Below are positions 24,763 to 33,719 of a DNA stretch of 64,000 nucleotides, one piece after another. The stretch's first letter is position 1. Every line of letters begins with the position of its first letter. Source of the DNA: an uncultured Lachnospiraceae bacterium (GTDB taxonomy: Bacteria; Bacillota; Clostridia; Lachnospirales; Lachnospiraceae); assembly GCA_900316855.1 (NCBI GenBank), contig ONEK01000008.1, forward strand, positions 1 to 64,000. The letters are read 5' to 3'. Below the pieces are notes generated by a model. It saw nothing but the letters and a program-made list of their open reading frames with translations, did no database searches and was not told the origin of the DNA. The position numbers were made by a program, and so were the translations under genes.

Positions 24763-25533
24763 ATGGCACAGATTGTAATTTCAGACAGCCATAAGATCAT
24801 AGAGAATCAGGTTTATACCGGGGACCGGTCCGCGTGGATGCCGCATCCGGACGGGAGGCCGTATCACACCTTCCGCACCGCGACGGTTCTCGTTGACGGG
24901 GAGGACGTGACATTCCGAAACTGCACCTTCCGGAATACGGCGGGACCCCGCGGGCAGGCGGGGCAGGCAATCGCGCTGTACTGCGACGGCGACGGCCTTG
25001 TGTTTGAGCACTGCAGGATGGAGGGCTATCAGGACACCGTGTTCCTCGCGCCCCTCCCGCCGAAGGAGATCGAGAAGGACGGCTTTATCGGACCGAAGCA
25101 GTTTGCGCCGCGGACACCGCGCAGCGTCGTGTTCCGGGACTGCTATATTTCGGGCAGCGTCGATTTCGTCTTCGGCGGCGCGGCCGCGCTGTTCGAGCGC
25201 TGCGAATTCCGCAGCCGGAAGGAGGGCTTCGTCTTCGCTCCCTCGACGCCGGAGGGAGCGAAGCAGGGCTTTGTCTGCAGGGACTGCCGCTTTACGGCAG
25301 AGCCTTCGGTCCCGGACAGCTCGTGCTTCCTCGGCCGGCCGTGGCGGAACTTCGCTCAGTGCACGCTGGAGCACTGCTATATCGGGCCACACATCCGCAG
25401 GGAAGGCTGGTCCGACTGGGGCAAGGCGGACGCGCACGCGACCCTGCGCTTTGCGGAAACGGACTCCTACGGACCCGGCGCGGACTCCGCCGGCAGGGCA
25501 CGCTTCGTGACCGTGGCGGGCCGCACACAGTGA
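24763..25533 (+). CDS. Pectin methylesterase (CE8), cytoplasmic form
   Basis: Removes methyl esters from pectin or its oligomers. The beta-helix motifs of CE8 are present: GYQDTVF (first catalytic Asp), SGSVDFVFGGAAALFERCEF (second Asp) and FLGRPWRNF (Arg). It is 256 residues, with no signal peptide or membrane anchor, so it should act in the cytoplasm on imported oligosaccharides. A longer frame open to 23626 on this strand is antisense to the LacI gene and is not coding. ATG 24763 follows ACAGGAGAG. Confidence 0.92.
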   Translation: MAQIVISDSHKIIENQVYTGDRSAWMPHPDGRPYHTFRTATVLVDGEDVTFRNCTFRNTAGPRGQAGQAIALYCDGDGLVFEHCRMEGYQDTVFLAPLPPKEIEKDGFIGPKQFAPRTPRSVVFRDCYISGSVDFVFGGAAALFERCEFRSRKEGFVFAPSTPEGAKQGFVCRDCRFTAEPSVPDSSCFLGRPWRNFAQCTLEHCYIGPHIRREGWSDWGKADAHATLRFAETDSYGPGADSAGRARFVTVAGRTQ

Positions 25534-25580
25534 AGTCATAGCGCCGCAGACAAGCCATTCCCGGCCGCAGCCGGGGAATC

Positions 25581-25624
25581 CCCGCTCCGTTTCAAACGAC
25601 CGGAAGCGTTTGCCCCGGAGCGGG
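25581..25624. other. Inverted repeat downstream of pme
   Basis: CCCGCTCCG (25581-25589) pairs with CGGAGCGGG (25616-25624), with a further TTTCAAACG/CGTTTG pairing inside. It lies between convergent genes and could act as a terminator, although no T-run follows. Confidence 0.4.
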
Positions 25625-25785
25625 ATCCGCAACGCAAAGGACGGCGCAGGAGTACATCTCACAGCAACGCCGCCACGGGCTCCGGTTCCGGACCAGACGC
25701 TTTCGGTCGGCTGGGACGGAACTGGAACGAGGGGCGTCGTTACGAAGGACGGCGGATAGAAGGCCGACTCTTAATGGCACTTCGC

Positions 25786-26661
25786 CTACGCGTCCTCCCA
25801 GCCCTGCGGCTGCGTCAGGATACTCTGCTTCAGAATGTAGTCCGTCGTCCGGCTGTTGCGGAAGGCGCGCGGTGACAGACCGTACATCCTGCGGAACGCG
25901 TCCTTGAAATAATTCGAGTCGGAGAAGCCGCAGTTGAAGGCGACCTCCGTCACGGTGTGCCGCGTGGACAGCAGCTCCATGGAAGCGTGCTGCAGCCGGA
26001 TGAAGGAGAGATATTCCTTCATTCCCATACCGGTTGTCTGACGGAAGCGCCGCGAGAAGTACGAGGGAGACAGCCCCGCGCGGGACGAGAGGTCCTCGAG
26101 TGTGATGGGCTGGGCGTAATTCTCCGTGATATAGCGCGCCGCGTCGAGAATGGCGCGGTCTCCCTCGCTCTGCGTCTGCTGGCGGCTGAACGTGCAGTAG
26201 CGGCTGCACAGCAGGAAGAACTGCTTCAGCTCCAGTGACAGCGCAAGAGCTGTCGCGTCGTCATCGACCTTGTCCTCCCGGAGCATGCCATCCAGGATGG
26301 CCTCGATTTCCCCGCGGTAGGCGTGCGGGATATGCACGAAGGCGAGCCGCAGGAACTTCTGCTCGCGCTGCGCACTGCCGAGTCCGCCGTTTTCGAGCAG
26401 GTCGCTCTCCCGGAAATATACGTTGATCCTGGTGCACTGGGACAGGTAGCGGTTGAAATGCACCTCCCTCGGCGGGATGATGAGATAATCCCCAGCGTGC
26501 AGATCGTAGAGGCTATTGTTAATGAAGAAACGGCATCCGCCCTGCCGCACATAGAACAGCTCATAGTAATAGTGGAAATGGTTCTCCACCATTTTGTAAT
26601 TGGCGCTCCGCACGATGCTGTTGACGTAGATGCGGTCTATATTGAGATCGGAAACACGCAT
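25786..26661 (-). CDS. AraC-family transcriptional regulator
   Basis: 291 residues. The N-terminal cupin-like sensing domain (NHFHYYYELFYVRQGGCRFF, LIIPPREVHFN) precedes two C-terminal helix-turn-helix motifs (ITLEDLSSRAGLSPSYFSRR and VTEVAFNCGFSDSNYFKDAF). It diverges from the ABC-transporter operon at 27096 and probably activates that operon in response to a pectin-derived sugar. Start ATG 26661. The effector is not deducible. Confidence 0.9.
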   Translation of the reverse strand: MRVSDLNIDRIYVNSIVRSANYKMVENHFHYYYELFYVRQGGCRFFINNSLYDLHAGDYLIIPPREVHFNRYLSQCTRINVYFRESDLLENGGLGSAQREQKFLRLAFVHIPHAYRGEIEAILDGMLREDKVDDDATALALSLELKQFFLLCSRYCTFSRQQTQSEGDRAILDAARYITENYAQPITLEDLSSRAGLSPSYFSRRFRQTTGMGMKEYLSFIRLQHASMELLSTRHTVTEVAFNCGFSDSNYFKDAFRRMYGLSPRAFRNSRTTDYILKQSILTQPQGWEDA

Positions 26662-27095
26662 GGTTTTTGCCTCGCTGATTTTTTCTGTAAGCCCTTACAT
26701 TTTACCACGCCTGCCGGAGACAAACGATCTGTAAACAGACGGGGCAAAATGTAAAAAACCGCCGCGTCTGCCTGTGCAGGCTGCCGAATACGGCGGCAGC
26801 GGGGAATGAATCGGGAGATGACATTTGTAAAAAATGTTTACGAAAGCCGGCGGCAGCCGGAAGACTTACAGCACAATGCCGAATAATTTTACAAAAACCT
26901 CACACCGGGATTCCGATTCGACCAGAAAAGACAAAAAATCAGTACTTTTGGGAACAAAATCGCCGATTTCAAGTAGTAACGGCCCGTAAAGAACGCTATT
27001 TTATACTCGTAAAACAAATCAGGCGTTTTTGAGAAAGTACTTACATTTGCGGATGCAGCTTTCCCGGCGCCAACTACCAATTAGGGAGGAAAAAG
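26662..27095. promoter_or_regulatory. Divergent control region of the pectin ABC operon
   Basis: No gene in this 434-bp, AT-richer gap. It holds TGTAAGCCCTTACA (26686-26699), a perfect-arm dyad next to the AraC start; TGTAAA/TTTACG arms at 26826-26842; and AGAAAGTACTTACA (27032-27045), close to the LacI/cre-type operators seen at uxaC. A TATACT hexamer (27002-27007) might be a -10, but no -35 stands at the right distance, which fits an activator-dependent promoter. Confidence 0.55.
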
Positions 27096-28505
27096 ATGAA
27101 AAAGAAAGTTTTAGCCGTTATGCTGTCTTCAGCAATGGCTGCAACTGTATTGGCCGGCTGCGGCTCTTCGGGCAGCTCCGATACGGCAGCAACGACTGCT
27201 GCGACCGAGGCAGCTGCTCCTGCAGCTACTGAGGCAGCGACAACCGCGGCAACCGAGGCTGCAGCAGAAGCAGGCTCCGGGGATTATGAGAACTGCACCC
27301 TGACCATGGACTGGTGGGGCGGTGATTCCAGACACGAGGCAACCCAGAAGGCCATCGACGGCTTCAAGGCCAAGTATCCGGGAATCGACGTACAGGTTAA
27401 CTTCGGCGCATGGAGCGACTGGGAGACCGCAAAGGCCGCTGAGTACGTTTCCGGCAACAACCCCGATGTACAGCAGACGAACTTCGACTGGATCGGCAAG
27501 TACGATGCAGACGGAACCACCTTCCTGGATCTGAACACCGTTTCCGATACGTTCGATCTTACCCAGTATGACCAGAGCGTTCTGGACATCTGCAAGGATT
27601 CCAAGGGCGGTCTCGCAGGTATCCCTGTTGCCATGACCGGCCGTACGTTCTACTGGAACAAGGCTACGTTCGATCAGGCAGGCATCGAGACACCCAAGAC
27701 GCTGGCTGACCTTGAGGCTGCAGGCGCAACGTTCAAGGACAAGCTCGGCGACAACTACTATCCGCTCGTAATCGGCGAATACGACCGCGCAATCCTGATG
27801 ACCTATTACCTGCAGGCACAGTACGGCGAGCCGATCATCTCCCCTGAGGGCAACTTCAGCTACACGCAGGATCAGCTGAAGGAAGGCATCGCATTCATCG
27901 ACAAGCTCGAGGATGAGCATGTCATCCCTACAGAGGAGTACATCCTCGGCGAAGGCGCTGATTCCATGGACAAGTCCGCAAGATTCATCAACGGCGAGTA
28001 TGCCGGCATCTTCGAGTGGGATACCGCAGCCAAGAAGTACATCACCGCGCTGGGTGACAACGGCTCCAACCTGGTTGTAGGAACTCCTTTCGCAGACATG
28101 GGACCTAAGGGCACCGGCTCCTACCAGAAGGTTTCTCTGATGTTCTCCATCTCCGCAAAGACCGAGCATCCTCACGAGGCAGCTCTCCTGCTGAACTACC
28201 TGCTGAACGATCCCGAAGGCGTTACCGCTATGGGCACTGAGCGTGGTATCCCGAACTCCAAGGCTGCTTATGACACCCTGGACAAGGCCGGCATGATTGA
28301 TCCCATGAACGCCGAGGCCCGCAAGGCAGTGGAAGATTCCAATCCTATGTACTGGAATCCTCTGTTCGACGATTCTTCCCTCAAGGGAGACAGCCCTGCG
28401 CTGTACACCGACGTATTCGATCAGCTCTCCTATGACCAGATCGACGAGGCTGCTGCCGCTGAGGCACTGTACGCAGGCTATACCGCAATCGCACCTGCGA
28501 AGTGA
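27096..28505 (+). CDS. CUT1 ABC transporter sugar-binding lipoprotein
   Basis: Captures an oligosaccharide, probably of galacturonate, outside the membrane. A signal peptide ends in the lipobox LAGC (Cys at 22), then a low-complexity Ala/Thr/Glu tether spans about residues 28-60, then a family 1 solute-binding fold (LTMDWWGGDSRHEATQKAID, GIPVAMTGRTFYWNKATFD). 469 residues. AGGGAGGAAAAAG precedes the ATG. The two permeases follow after an internal hairpin. No ATPase is encoded here, so a shared MsmK-type ATPase elsewhere is expected. Confidence 0.93.
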   Translation: MKKKVLAVMLSSAMAATVLAGCGSSGSSDTAATTAATEAAAPAATEAATTAATEAAAEAGSGDYENCTLTMDWWGGDSRHEATQKAIDGFKAKYPGIDVQVNFGAWSDWETAKAAEYVSGNNPDVQQTNFDWIGKYDADGTTFLDLNTVSDTFDLTQYDQSVLDICKDSKGGLAGIPVAMTGRTFYWNKATFDQAGIETPKTLADLEAAGATFKDKLGDNYYPLVIGEYDRAILMTYYLQAQYGEPIISPEGNFSYTQDQLKEGIAFIDKLEDEHVIPTEEYILGEGADSMDKSARFINGEYAGIFEWDTAAKKYITALGDNGSNLVVGTPFADMGPKGTGSYQKVSLMFSISAKTEHPHEAALLLNYLLNDPEGVTAMGTERGIPNSKAAYDTLDKAGMIDPMNAEARKAVEDSNPMYWNPLFDDSSLKGDSPALYTDVFDQLSYDQIDEAAAAEALYAGYTAIAPAK

Positions 28506-28551
28506 TTGATAAAGTAACGGGAATGAAACAAAAAAATAAGTGATTCCATGT

Positions 28552-28594
28552 GAGAAGCCTGTCAGGGATGCCACGTAATTTCTGGCAGGCTCTC
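28552..28594 (+). other. Hairpin between binding-protein and permease genes
   Basis: GAGAAGCCTGTCAG (28552-28565) pairs with CTGGCAGGCTCTC (28582-28594) with one bulge and one G-U pair. Partial termination or 3'-end protection here would give more binding protein than permease, as in other CUT1 operons. Confidence 0.6.
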
Positions 28595-28688
28595 TTACTC
28601 TCAAAAATCCGCAGGCCCTGCCTGCACCAGCACGACAATATGACCTGATCCGTGTGAACCGGAGCGGGCCGCATTTAGGAGCAAAGCC

Positions 28689-29588
28689 TTGAAGACAAAG
28701 AAAAAAAACAAGTTCATCAAAAATAACGTCGGCTTCTTCTTCGTAATTCCGTGGCTGATCGGCTTCTGTGTATTCAAAGCCTATCCGTTCCTTTCTTCCT
28801 TCTTCTACAGTTTTACGGACTACAATCTGTTCAAGGGAATTACGAAATTTACATTGGAAAATTACGCGAATGTGTTCATGAACGCAGCAGAGAGGAAATC
28901 CCTCATCATCACGTTCAAATACGCGTTCATGACTGTTCCGCTCAAGCTCGTTGCAGCGCTTTTCATTGCATATATCCTGAATTTCAAGATCAAGGGCGTG
29001 AACTTCTTCCGTACCGCCTACTACATTCCTTCCATCCTCGGCGGCTCCGTTGCCATTGCCGTTCTGTGGAAGGCCCTGTTCCAGGATGACGGCCTCATCC
29101 GCACCGCCTTCGCGGCCATCGGCATCGAGATGCCCCATTTCATGAGCAATCCCTCCTGGGCGCTGTTCATGATCTGTCTGCTGCGTGTATGGCAGTTCGG
29201 CTCCGCCATGGTCATCTTCCTCGCGGCCTTAAAGGGTGTCTCGAATGACCTGTATGAAGCGGCCAGCATCGACGGCGCCGGCAAGTGGACGCAGTTCTTC
29301 CACATCACGGTTCCGCTCATCACACCCGTTATTTTCTACAACCTGGTGACACAGCTCGTTCAGGCATTCCAGGAATTCAACGGACCCTACATCATCACGA
29401 AGGGCGGACCTCTCGGTTCCACGACGCTGATGTCGCTGCTCATTTACAACAACGCCTTCACGTCCTACAACATGGGCAAGGCCTGCGCACAGGCGTGGGT
29501 GCTGTTCGCAATCCTGATGGTATTCACCGCAATCGCGTTCTGGAGCCAGAAGCACTGGGTTTACTACGCAGACGAGGACGGCCGCTAG
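28689..29588 (+). CDS. CUT1 ABC transporter permease (MalF/UgpA-like)
   Basis: 299 residues with six membrane segments and the EAA-type coupling loop (LYEAASIDGAGKWTQFFHITVPLI). A positively charged N terminus (KTKKKNKF) lies on the cytoplasmic side. Start is TTG at 28689 after TTAGGAGCAAAGCC; no ATG lies near the family N terminus. Forms the channel with the next permease. Confidence 0.93.
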   Translation: MKTKKKNKFIKNNVGFFFVIPWLIGFCVFKAYPFLSSFFYSFTDYNLFKGITKFTLENYANVFMNAAERKSLIITFKYAFMTVPLKLVAALFIAYILNFKIKGVNFFRTAYYIPSILGGSVAIAVLWKALFQDDGLIRTAFAAIGIEMPHFMSNPSWALFMICLLRVWQFGSAMVIFLAALKGVSNDLYEAASIDGAGKWTQFFHITVPLITPVIFYNLVTQLVQAFQEFNGPYIITKGGPLGSTTLMSLLIYNNAFTSYNMGKACAQAWVLFAILMVFTAIAFWSQKHWVYYADEDGR

Positions 29589-29684
29589 AACCGGTACGGC
29601 CGGATTCCATTTGCGCGGATTTCATCCGATGCATGCCTGCCGGGACGGCGGGATACAGAATGAGCAGACAGAGGAAAAATTATT

Positions 29685-30581
29685 ATGGCTAATACAAAGA
29701 CAAAAACACTTTCGCAGGCACAGGCGAGAATTGAAAGACGCAGAATCACTTCCGTTATCGTGCGTTATGTCATTCTCATTGTTGTAGGCCTCATCATGGT
29801 CTACCCCCTGATCTGGATGGTCGGAGCGACGTTCAAGCAGAACAGTGAGATCTTCACGACGCTGAACCCGATTCCGAAGGAGCCGACAACGCAGGGCTAC
29901 ATTGACGCCATGAAGAGCTACGGCGGCAATATCAATATCTGGAGAGCCATGCTGAACACCTACAGCTACGTCATTCCGGAGGTGGTTCTGACCATCATCT
30001 CCTCCGTGCTGACAGCCTACGGCTTTGCACGGTTCCGCTTCAAGGGCCATGACATCATGTTCACCGCCATGATGGCGATGCTGTTCCTGCCGCAGGTTGT
30101 CCTGAACGTGCCGCAGTACCTGCTGTACAACAAGTTCGGCTGGGTCGGATCCCCGTTTTACCTGGCGCTGATTGTCCCGACAGCGTTTGCGACCGAGACA
30201 TACTTCATCTTCATGCTGATCCAGTTCCTCCGGAATATTCCGAAGGACCTCGAGGAGGCAGCGGCCATCGACGGCTGCAACACGCTGCAGACTCTGGTCA
30301 GGATCATCGTTCCCATGCTGATGCCCGCCATCGTATCCTGCGCGCTGTTCAAGTTCATGTGGAGCTCCAATGACTTCCTCGGACCTCTGCTGTACGTCAA
30401 CACGCCCGCGAAGTATCCGGCGACGATTTTCGTCAAGCTGTCCATGGATGCGGATACCGGCTTCAACTGGAACCGTGTCCTTGCGACGTCCCTGATCTCC
30501 ATCCTGCCGAACATCTGCGTGTTCTTCGCTGCGCAGAATCAGTTCGTTGACGGTATTTCCGCCGGCGGTGTCAAGGGTTAA
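29685..30581 (+). CDS. CUT1 ABC transporter permease (MalG/AraQ-like)
   Basis: 298 residues, six membrane segments, with MVYPLIWMVGATFKQNSEIF at the start and the coupling motif LEEAAAIDGCNTLQTLVRIIVP. The ATG at 29685 follows GAGGAAAAATT. A 96-bp gap separates it from the first permease. Likely substrate is oligogalacturonide, judged from neighbours rather than from this sequence. Confidence 0.93.
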   Translation: MANTKTKTLSQAQARIERRRITSVIVRYVILIVVGLIMVYPLIWMVGATFKQNSEIFTTLNPIPKEPTTQGYIDAMKSYGGNINIWRAMLNTYSYVIPEVVLTIISSVLTAYGFARFRFKGHDIMFTAMMAMLFLPQVVLNVPQYLLYNKFGWVGSPFYLALIVPTAFATETYFIFMLIQFLRNIPKDLEEAAAIDGCNTLQTLVRIIVPMLMPAIVSCALFKFMWSSNDFLGPLLYVNTPAKYPATIFVKLSMDADTGFNWNRVLATSLISILPNICVFFAAQNQFVDGISAGGVKG

Positions 30582-30704
30582 TACTGTTCCTGGTATATGT
30601 TTCCAGTCGGGGGAGACGGCCTGCCGGCGCAGGCCATACGGAATGCCGTCTGCCGGTAATCCGGTGCCCGGTCTGGAAACATGTTTTATGCCGCGGGGAT
30701 TGTC

Positions 30705-31487
30705 ATGAAGGGTCTGTTTAGCCCGGACAATGTCGTTGTCCGCTTTTTCGTAAAATTAGGATACTGCTGGTGGCTCAACACGCTGTGGCTTGTTACCAGC
30801 CTTCCGGTTTTCACAATCGGCGCCAGTACGACGGCTCTGTGCTACGCTATGATGAAGCTGCACCGCGGCGAGGGCTACCCCACGAGGAATTTCTTCCATT
30901 CGTTCAGGGAGAACTTCGGACAGGCCACCGTGCTGTGGCTGCTGTATCTGGCGGTCGGCGTCCTGCTCGCCCTCGATCTGGTCTACTGGAACCGGAGGGG
31001 CGGGGGACGAGCGAACCTTCCCTGGGCTGTTTCGTTTGCCCTGTGCATCCTTTACGGCATTTCCCTGAGCTATGTTTTTGCCATTCAGGCGAAATTCGTC
31101 AACCCTGTAAGGAAGACGATCCTGTACTCGATTCTCCTGCCTTACCGCAGCCTGAAGGAAACCATCCTGATGGCGGTGATCATCGGGTCCGTTCTCTACT
31201 TCAACCTGACGACGGTGTTTGCGGTGAACTTTTTCACAATCAGCATCGGGATCGGTCTCATCGCCTACGTCTTCGCGGTGTATTACATCAATATTTTCCG
31301 GAAATATATTCCGGAGGAGCGTGACCTCGACGAGGTCCGCCTGTTCCGTCAGGTGCCCGCGCAGGATGTGTCCGTCTCCGACAGGGAGAAGGAGCAGGCA
31401 CTGGAGGAGCTGGGACAGGACCTTGACCGGATGAACATATCTCCGCGTGACCCGGAAGGACCAAAGCAGGATGAAACAGTCTACTGA
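30705..31487 (+). CDS. YesL-like membrane protein (DUF624)
   Basis: 260 residues with about five membrane segments. The N-terminal block MKGLFSPDNVVVRFFVKLGY followed by WWLNTLWLVTSLPVFTIGAS is typical of YesL/DUF624, a family found beside CUT1 sugar transporters and pectin genes such as the Bacillus yes cluster. Function is unknown; a helper role in transport is usually assumed. The ATG at 30705 fits family starts; an in-frame ATG at 30681 would add 8 residues. The last 40 residues are charged. Confidence 0.85.
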   Translation: MKGLFSPDNVVVRFFVKLGYCWWLNTLWLVTSLPVFTIGASTTALCYAMMKLHRGEGYPTRNFFHSFRENFGQATVLWLLYLAVGVLLALDLVYWNRRGGGRANLPWAVSFALCILYGISLSYVFAIQAKFVNPVRKTILYSILLPYRSLKETILMAVIIGSVLYFNLTTVFAVNFFTISIGIGLIAYVFAVYYINIFRKYIPEERDLDEVRLFRQVPAQDVSVSDREKEQALEELGQDLDRMNISPRDPEGPKQDETVY

Positions 31488-31508
31488 TTCAGATATACGG
31501 AATACAGA

Positions 31509-32408
31509 ATGATGTCTGAGATGAATCAATCGGATCATGGCAGAGTGCAGAGCACGCTGCAGCTGGGCATCCGCCTGCACGACATGGCGGACGAGGCGTT
31601 CCCCGCAAGACTTGCGTGTGCGGCGCAGCAGGGCTTTACGTGCGTGCATCTGGCCCTGAAGAAGATTCCGGACCTTCCGGATACCACAGAGAGCCTGACG
31701 CCCGGTTACGCGGCGGTGCTCCGGCGGGAATTTGCAAAAGCCGGGCTGTCCGTTGCGGTTCTCGGCAACTACCAGAACCTGGCGCACCCGGATCCCGCAA
31801 GGCTTCGGGACATTCAGGAGAGGTACCGTGCGCATCTGAGGTTTGCCTCGCTCCTGGGCTGCAGTGTGGTCGGGACCGAGACCGGCGCGCCGAACGCGGA
31901 TTACCATTATGACAGGGAAGCGTGTCATTCGGAGAAAGCGCTGCAGACGTTCATCACGAACGTCCGGCCTGTTGTGCGCGACGCGGAGCGCTTCGGTGTC
32001 ATCCTGGCAATCGAGCCGGTCTATAAGCACATTGTATGGAATCCGAAACGGGCAAGGGCTGTTCTCGACGCCATAGATTCGCCGAATCTGCAGATTATTT
32101 TCGATCCCGTCAACCTCCTTCATCCGGACAACCTGGATCACAGGGATGAGGTTCTGGAGGAAGCCGTTGACCTTCTGGGGAAAGATGTCGCTGTTCTCCA
32201 CCTGAAGGACTACCGGCTGGAGAAGGACGAAAGCGGACAGGTGTGCATGAAGGCCTGCGCCTGCGGCACCGGCGAGATGGACTACCGGAGCGTGCTGTCG
32301 TTTGCGGTGCACAGGAAGCCGTTCCTGCAGGCGACGATGGAGAACACGACGCCTGAGAACGCGGTGTCCGCGAGGCAGTTTATCGAGCGGCAGATCGCGG
32401 AGCTTTAG
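31509..32408 (+). CDS. Sugar phosphate isomerase/epimerase family protein
   Basis: Xylose-isomerase-like TIM barrel of 299 residues. Metal-site type residues appear in GTETGAPN, ILAIEPVYKH, IIFDPVNLLHP and VLHLKDYR. Such proteins in sugar loci act as isomerases, epimerases or lyases; the actual substrate cannot be read from the sequence. It lies 21 bp after the YesL-like gene and just before GH105, so a role in pectin-sugar use is likely. Confidence 0.82.
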   Translation: MMSEMNQSDHGRVQSTLQLGIRLHDMADEAFPARLACAAQQGFTCVHLALKKIPDLPDTTESLTPGYAAVLRREFAKAGLSVAVLGNYQNLAHPDPARLRDIQERYRAHLRFASLLGCSVVGTETGAPNADYHYDREACHSEKALQTFITNVRPVVRDAERFGVILAIEPVYKHIVWNPKRARAVLDAIDSPNLQIIFDPVNLLHPDNLDHRDEVLEEAVDLLGKDVAVLHLKDYRLEKDESGQVCMKACACGTGEMDYRSVLSFAVHRKPFLQATMENTTPENAVSARQFIERQIAEL

Positions 32409-32478
32409 AGGGATGTGAGGAAAACGTTTTGCGAAGCACGGCGCATACCCGCGATGCCGTGCAGTGAGAGAGGATAGT

Positions 32479-33651
32479 ATGGTTAGCAGCAAGGTAATGG
32501 GACAGATCCGTGACTACGTGGATTACTGCCTCGGGCATTCCACGGCGCAGGAGCCCTTCTGGAACATGGAGAAGGTGCGGACCGGCAAACCCAACAAGTG
32601 GAATTACATCGACGGGTGCATGATCAACGCGGTCCTGTCCCTCTACGAAATGACCCGGAAACCGGAATACCTGGATTTCGCGGACCGGTTTATCGGCTGG
32701 TTCGTGCAGGATGACGGCTCCATACGGACGTATGATCCGGCGGGCTGCAACCTGGACGATATCAACGAGGCCAGAACGCTGTTCCCGCTGTGGAGCTATA
32801 CGGGGAAGGAAAAATACCGCAGGGCGATGGAGACGATCCGTCACCAGCTGGACATTCAGCCGCGTACGAACGAGGGAAACTTCTGGCACAAGAAAATCTA
32901 CCCCAATCAGGTCTGGCTCGACGGCCTTCACATGGCACAGCCCTTCTACATGCAGTACGAGACGCAGCTGAATCACATGCGTGGCTGCCGCGACGTCATC
33001 GATCAGTTCCGCAATGTCGAGCGTCTCATGAAGGACCCGAAGACCGGCCTTTATTACCACGGCTATGATGAGTCGAGGCAGATGTACTGGGCGGACCCGC
33101 GGACGGGCTGCAGCCCGAACTTCTGGACGAGGTCCATCGGCTGGTTCGCGGCGGCACTCGTGGAGACGGCATCCGTGATGGACGAATCCCTGTATTACGA
33201 GTACCGCTACCTGCAGAAGCTCCTCCTGGATCTGTCGGAGTCGCTCCTTCCCTTCCAGGCACAGGACGGAATGTTTTATCAGCTGACGAGTCTTCCCGAT
33301 GCGGAGGGCAACTATCTGGAAACATCGGGCACGGCACTGCTCGCCTTTGCGTGGATGAAGGGCGTCCGGCTCGGCTATCTGCCGGAGCGGTTCTACGCGG
33401 CGGCGGAGAAGGCCTTCAACGGCATCTGCAGCCGTTATCTGTCGGCAAAGGAGGACGGGTCGCTGGAGCTGGGCGGCATCTGCCTTGTGGCAGGCCTCGG
33501 CGGCAGGCAGCACCGCGACGGCTCCGTGCAGTACTACCTCAGCGAGCCGGTTGTCGCAAATGACGCAAAGGGTGTCGCGCCCCTTGTCATGGCGTACACG
33601 GAGCTGCTGCGGCGGAAGACGGAGAGAGAGCCTGCAGTCCTTGCAGGATAA
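32479..33651 (+). CDS. Unsaturated rhamnogalacturonyl hydrolase (GH105/GH88 type)
   Basis: Hydrolyses the unsaturated uronic residue left on pectin oligomers by lyases. The (alpha/alpha)6-barrel signature is visible in KWNYIDGCMINAVLSLYEMT, DDINEARTLFPLW, KIYPNQVWLDGLHMAQPFY (catalytic Asp region) and FWTRSIGWFAAALVE. 390 residues, no signal peptide, so it works inside the cell. The start at 32479 follows GAGAGAGGA; GTG 32464 is a weaker option. Its product, unsaturated galacturonate, becomes the substrate of KduI or the DhuI-like isomerase downstream. Confidence 0.92.
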   Translation: MVSSKVMGQIRDYVDYCLGHSTAQEPFWNMEKVRTGKPNKWNYIDGCMINAVLSLYEMTRKPEYLDFADRFIGWFVQDDGSIRTYDPAGCNLDDINEARTLFPLWSYTGKEKYRRAMETIRHQLDIQPRTNEGNFWHKKIYPNQVWLDGLHMAQPFYMQYETQLNHMRGCRDVIDQFRNVERLMKDPKTGLYYHGYDESRQMYWADPRTGCSPNFWTRSIGWFAAALVETASVMDESLYYEYRYLQKLLLDLSESLLPFQAQDGMFYQLTSLPDAEGNYLETSGTALLAFAWMKGVRLGYLPERFYAAAEKAFNGICSRYLSAKEDGSLELGGICLVAGLGGRQHRDGSVQYYLSEPVVANDAKGVAPLVMAYTELLRRKTEREPAVLAG

Positions 33652-33719
33652 GACTGCAGACAGGAAAGAAAGCTGCCGGCAGCCGGGTTCAGGGCTTTCG
33701 GCATGAATCAGAGGAAAAG

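Noticed and set aside
27129..29138. 669-codon minus-strand frame opposite the binding-protein and permease genes
   Set aside because: Fully antisense to two clear genes; no family motifs and implausible composition. High GC content keeps antisense frames open here.
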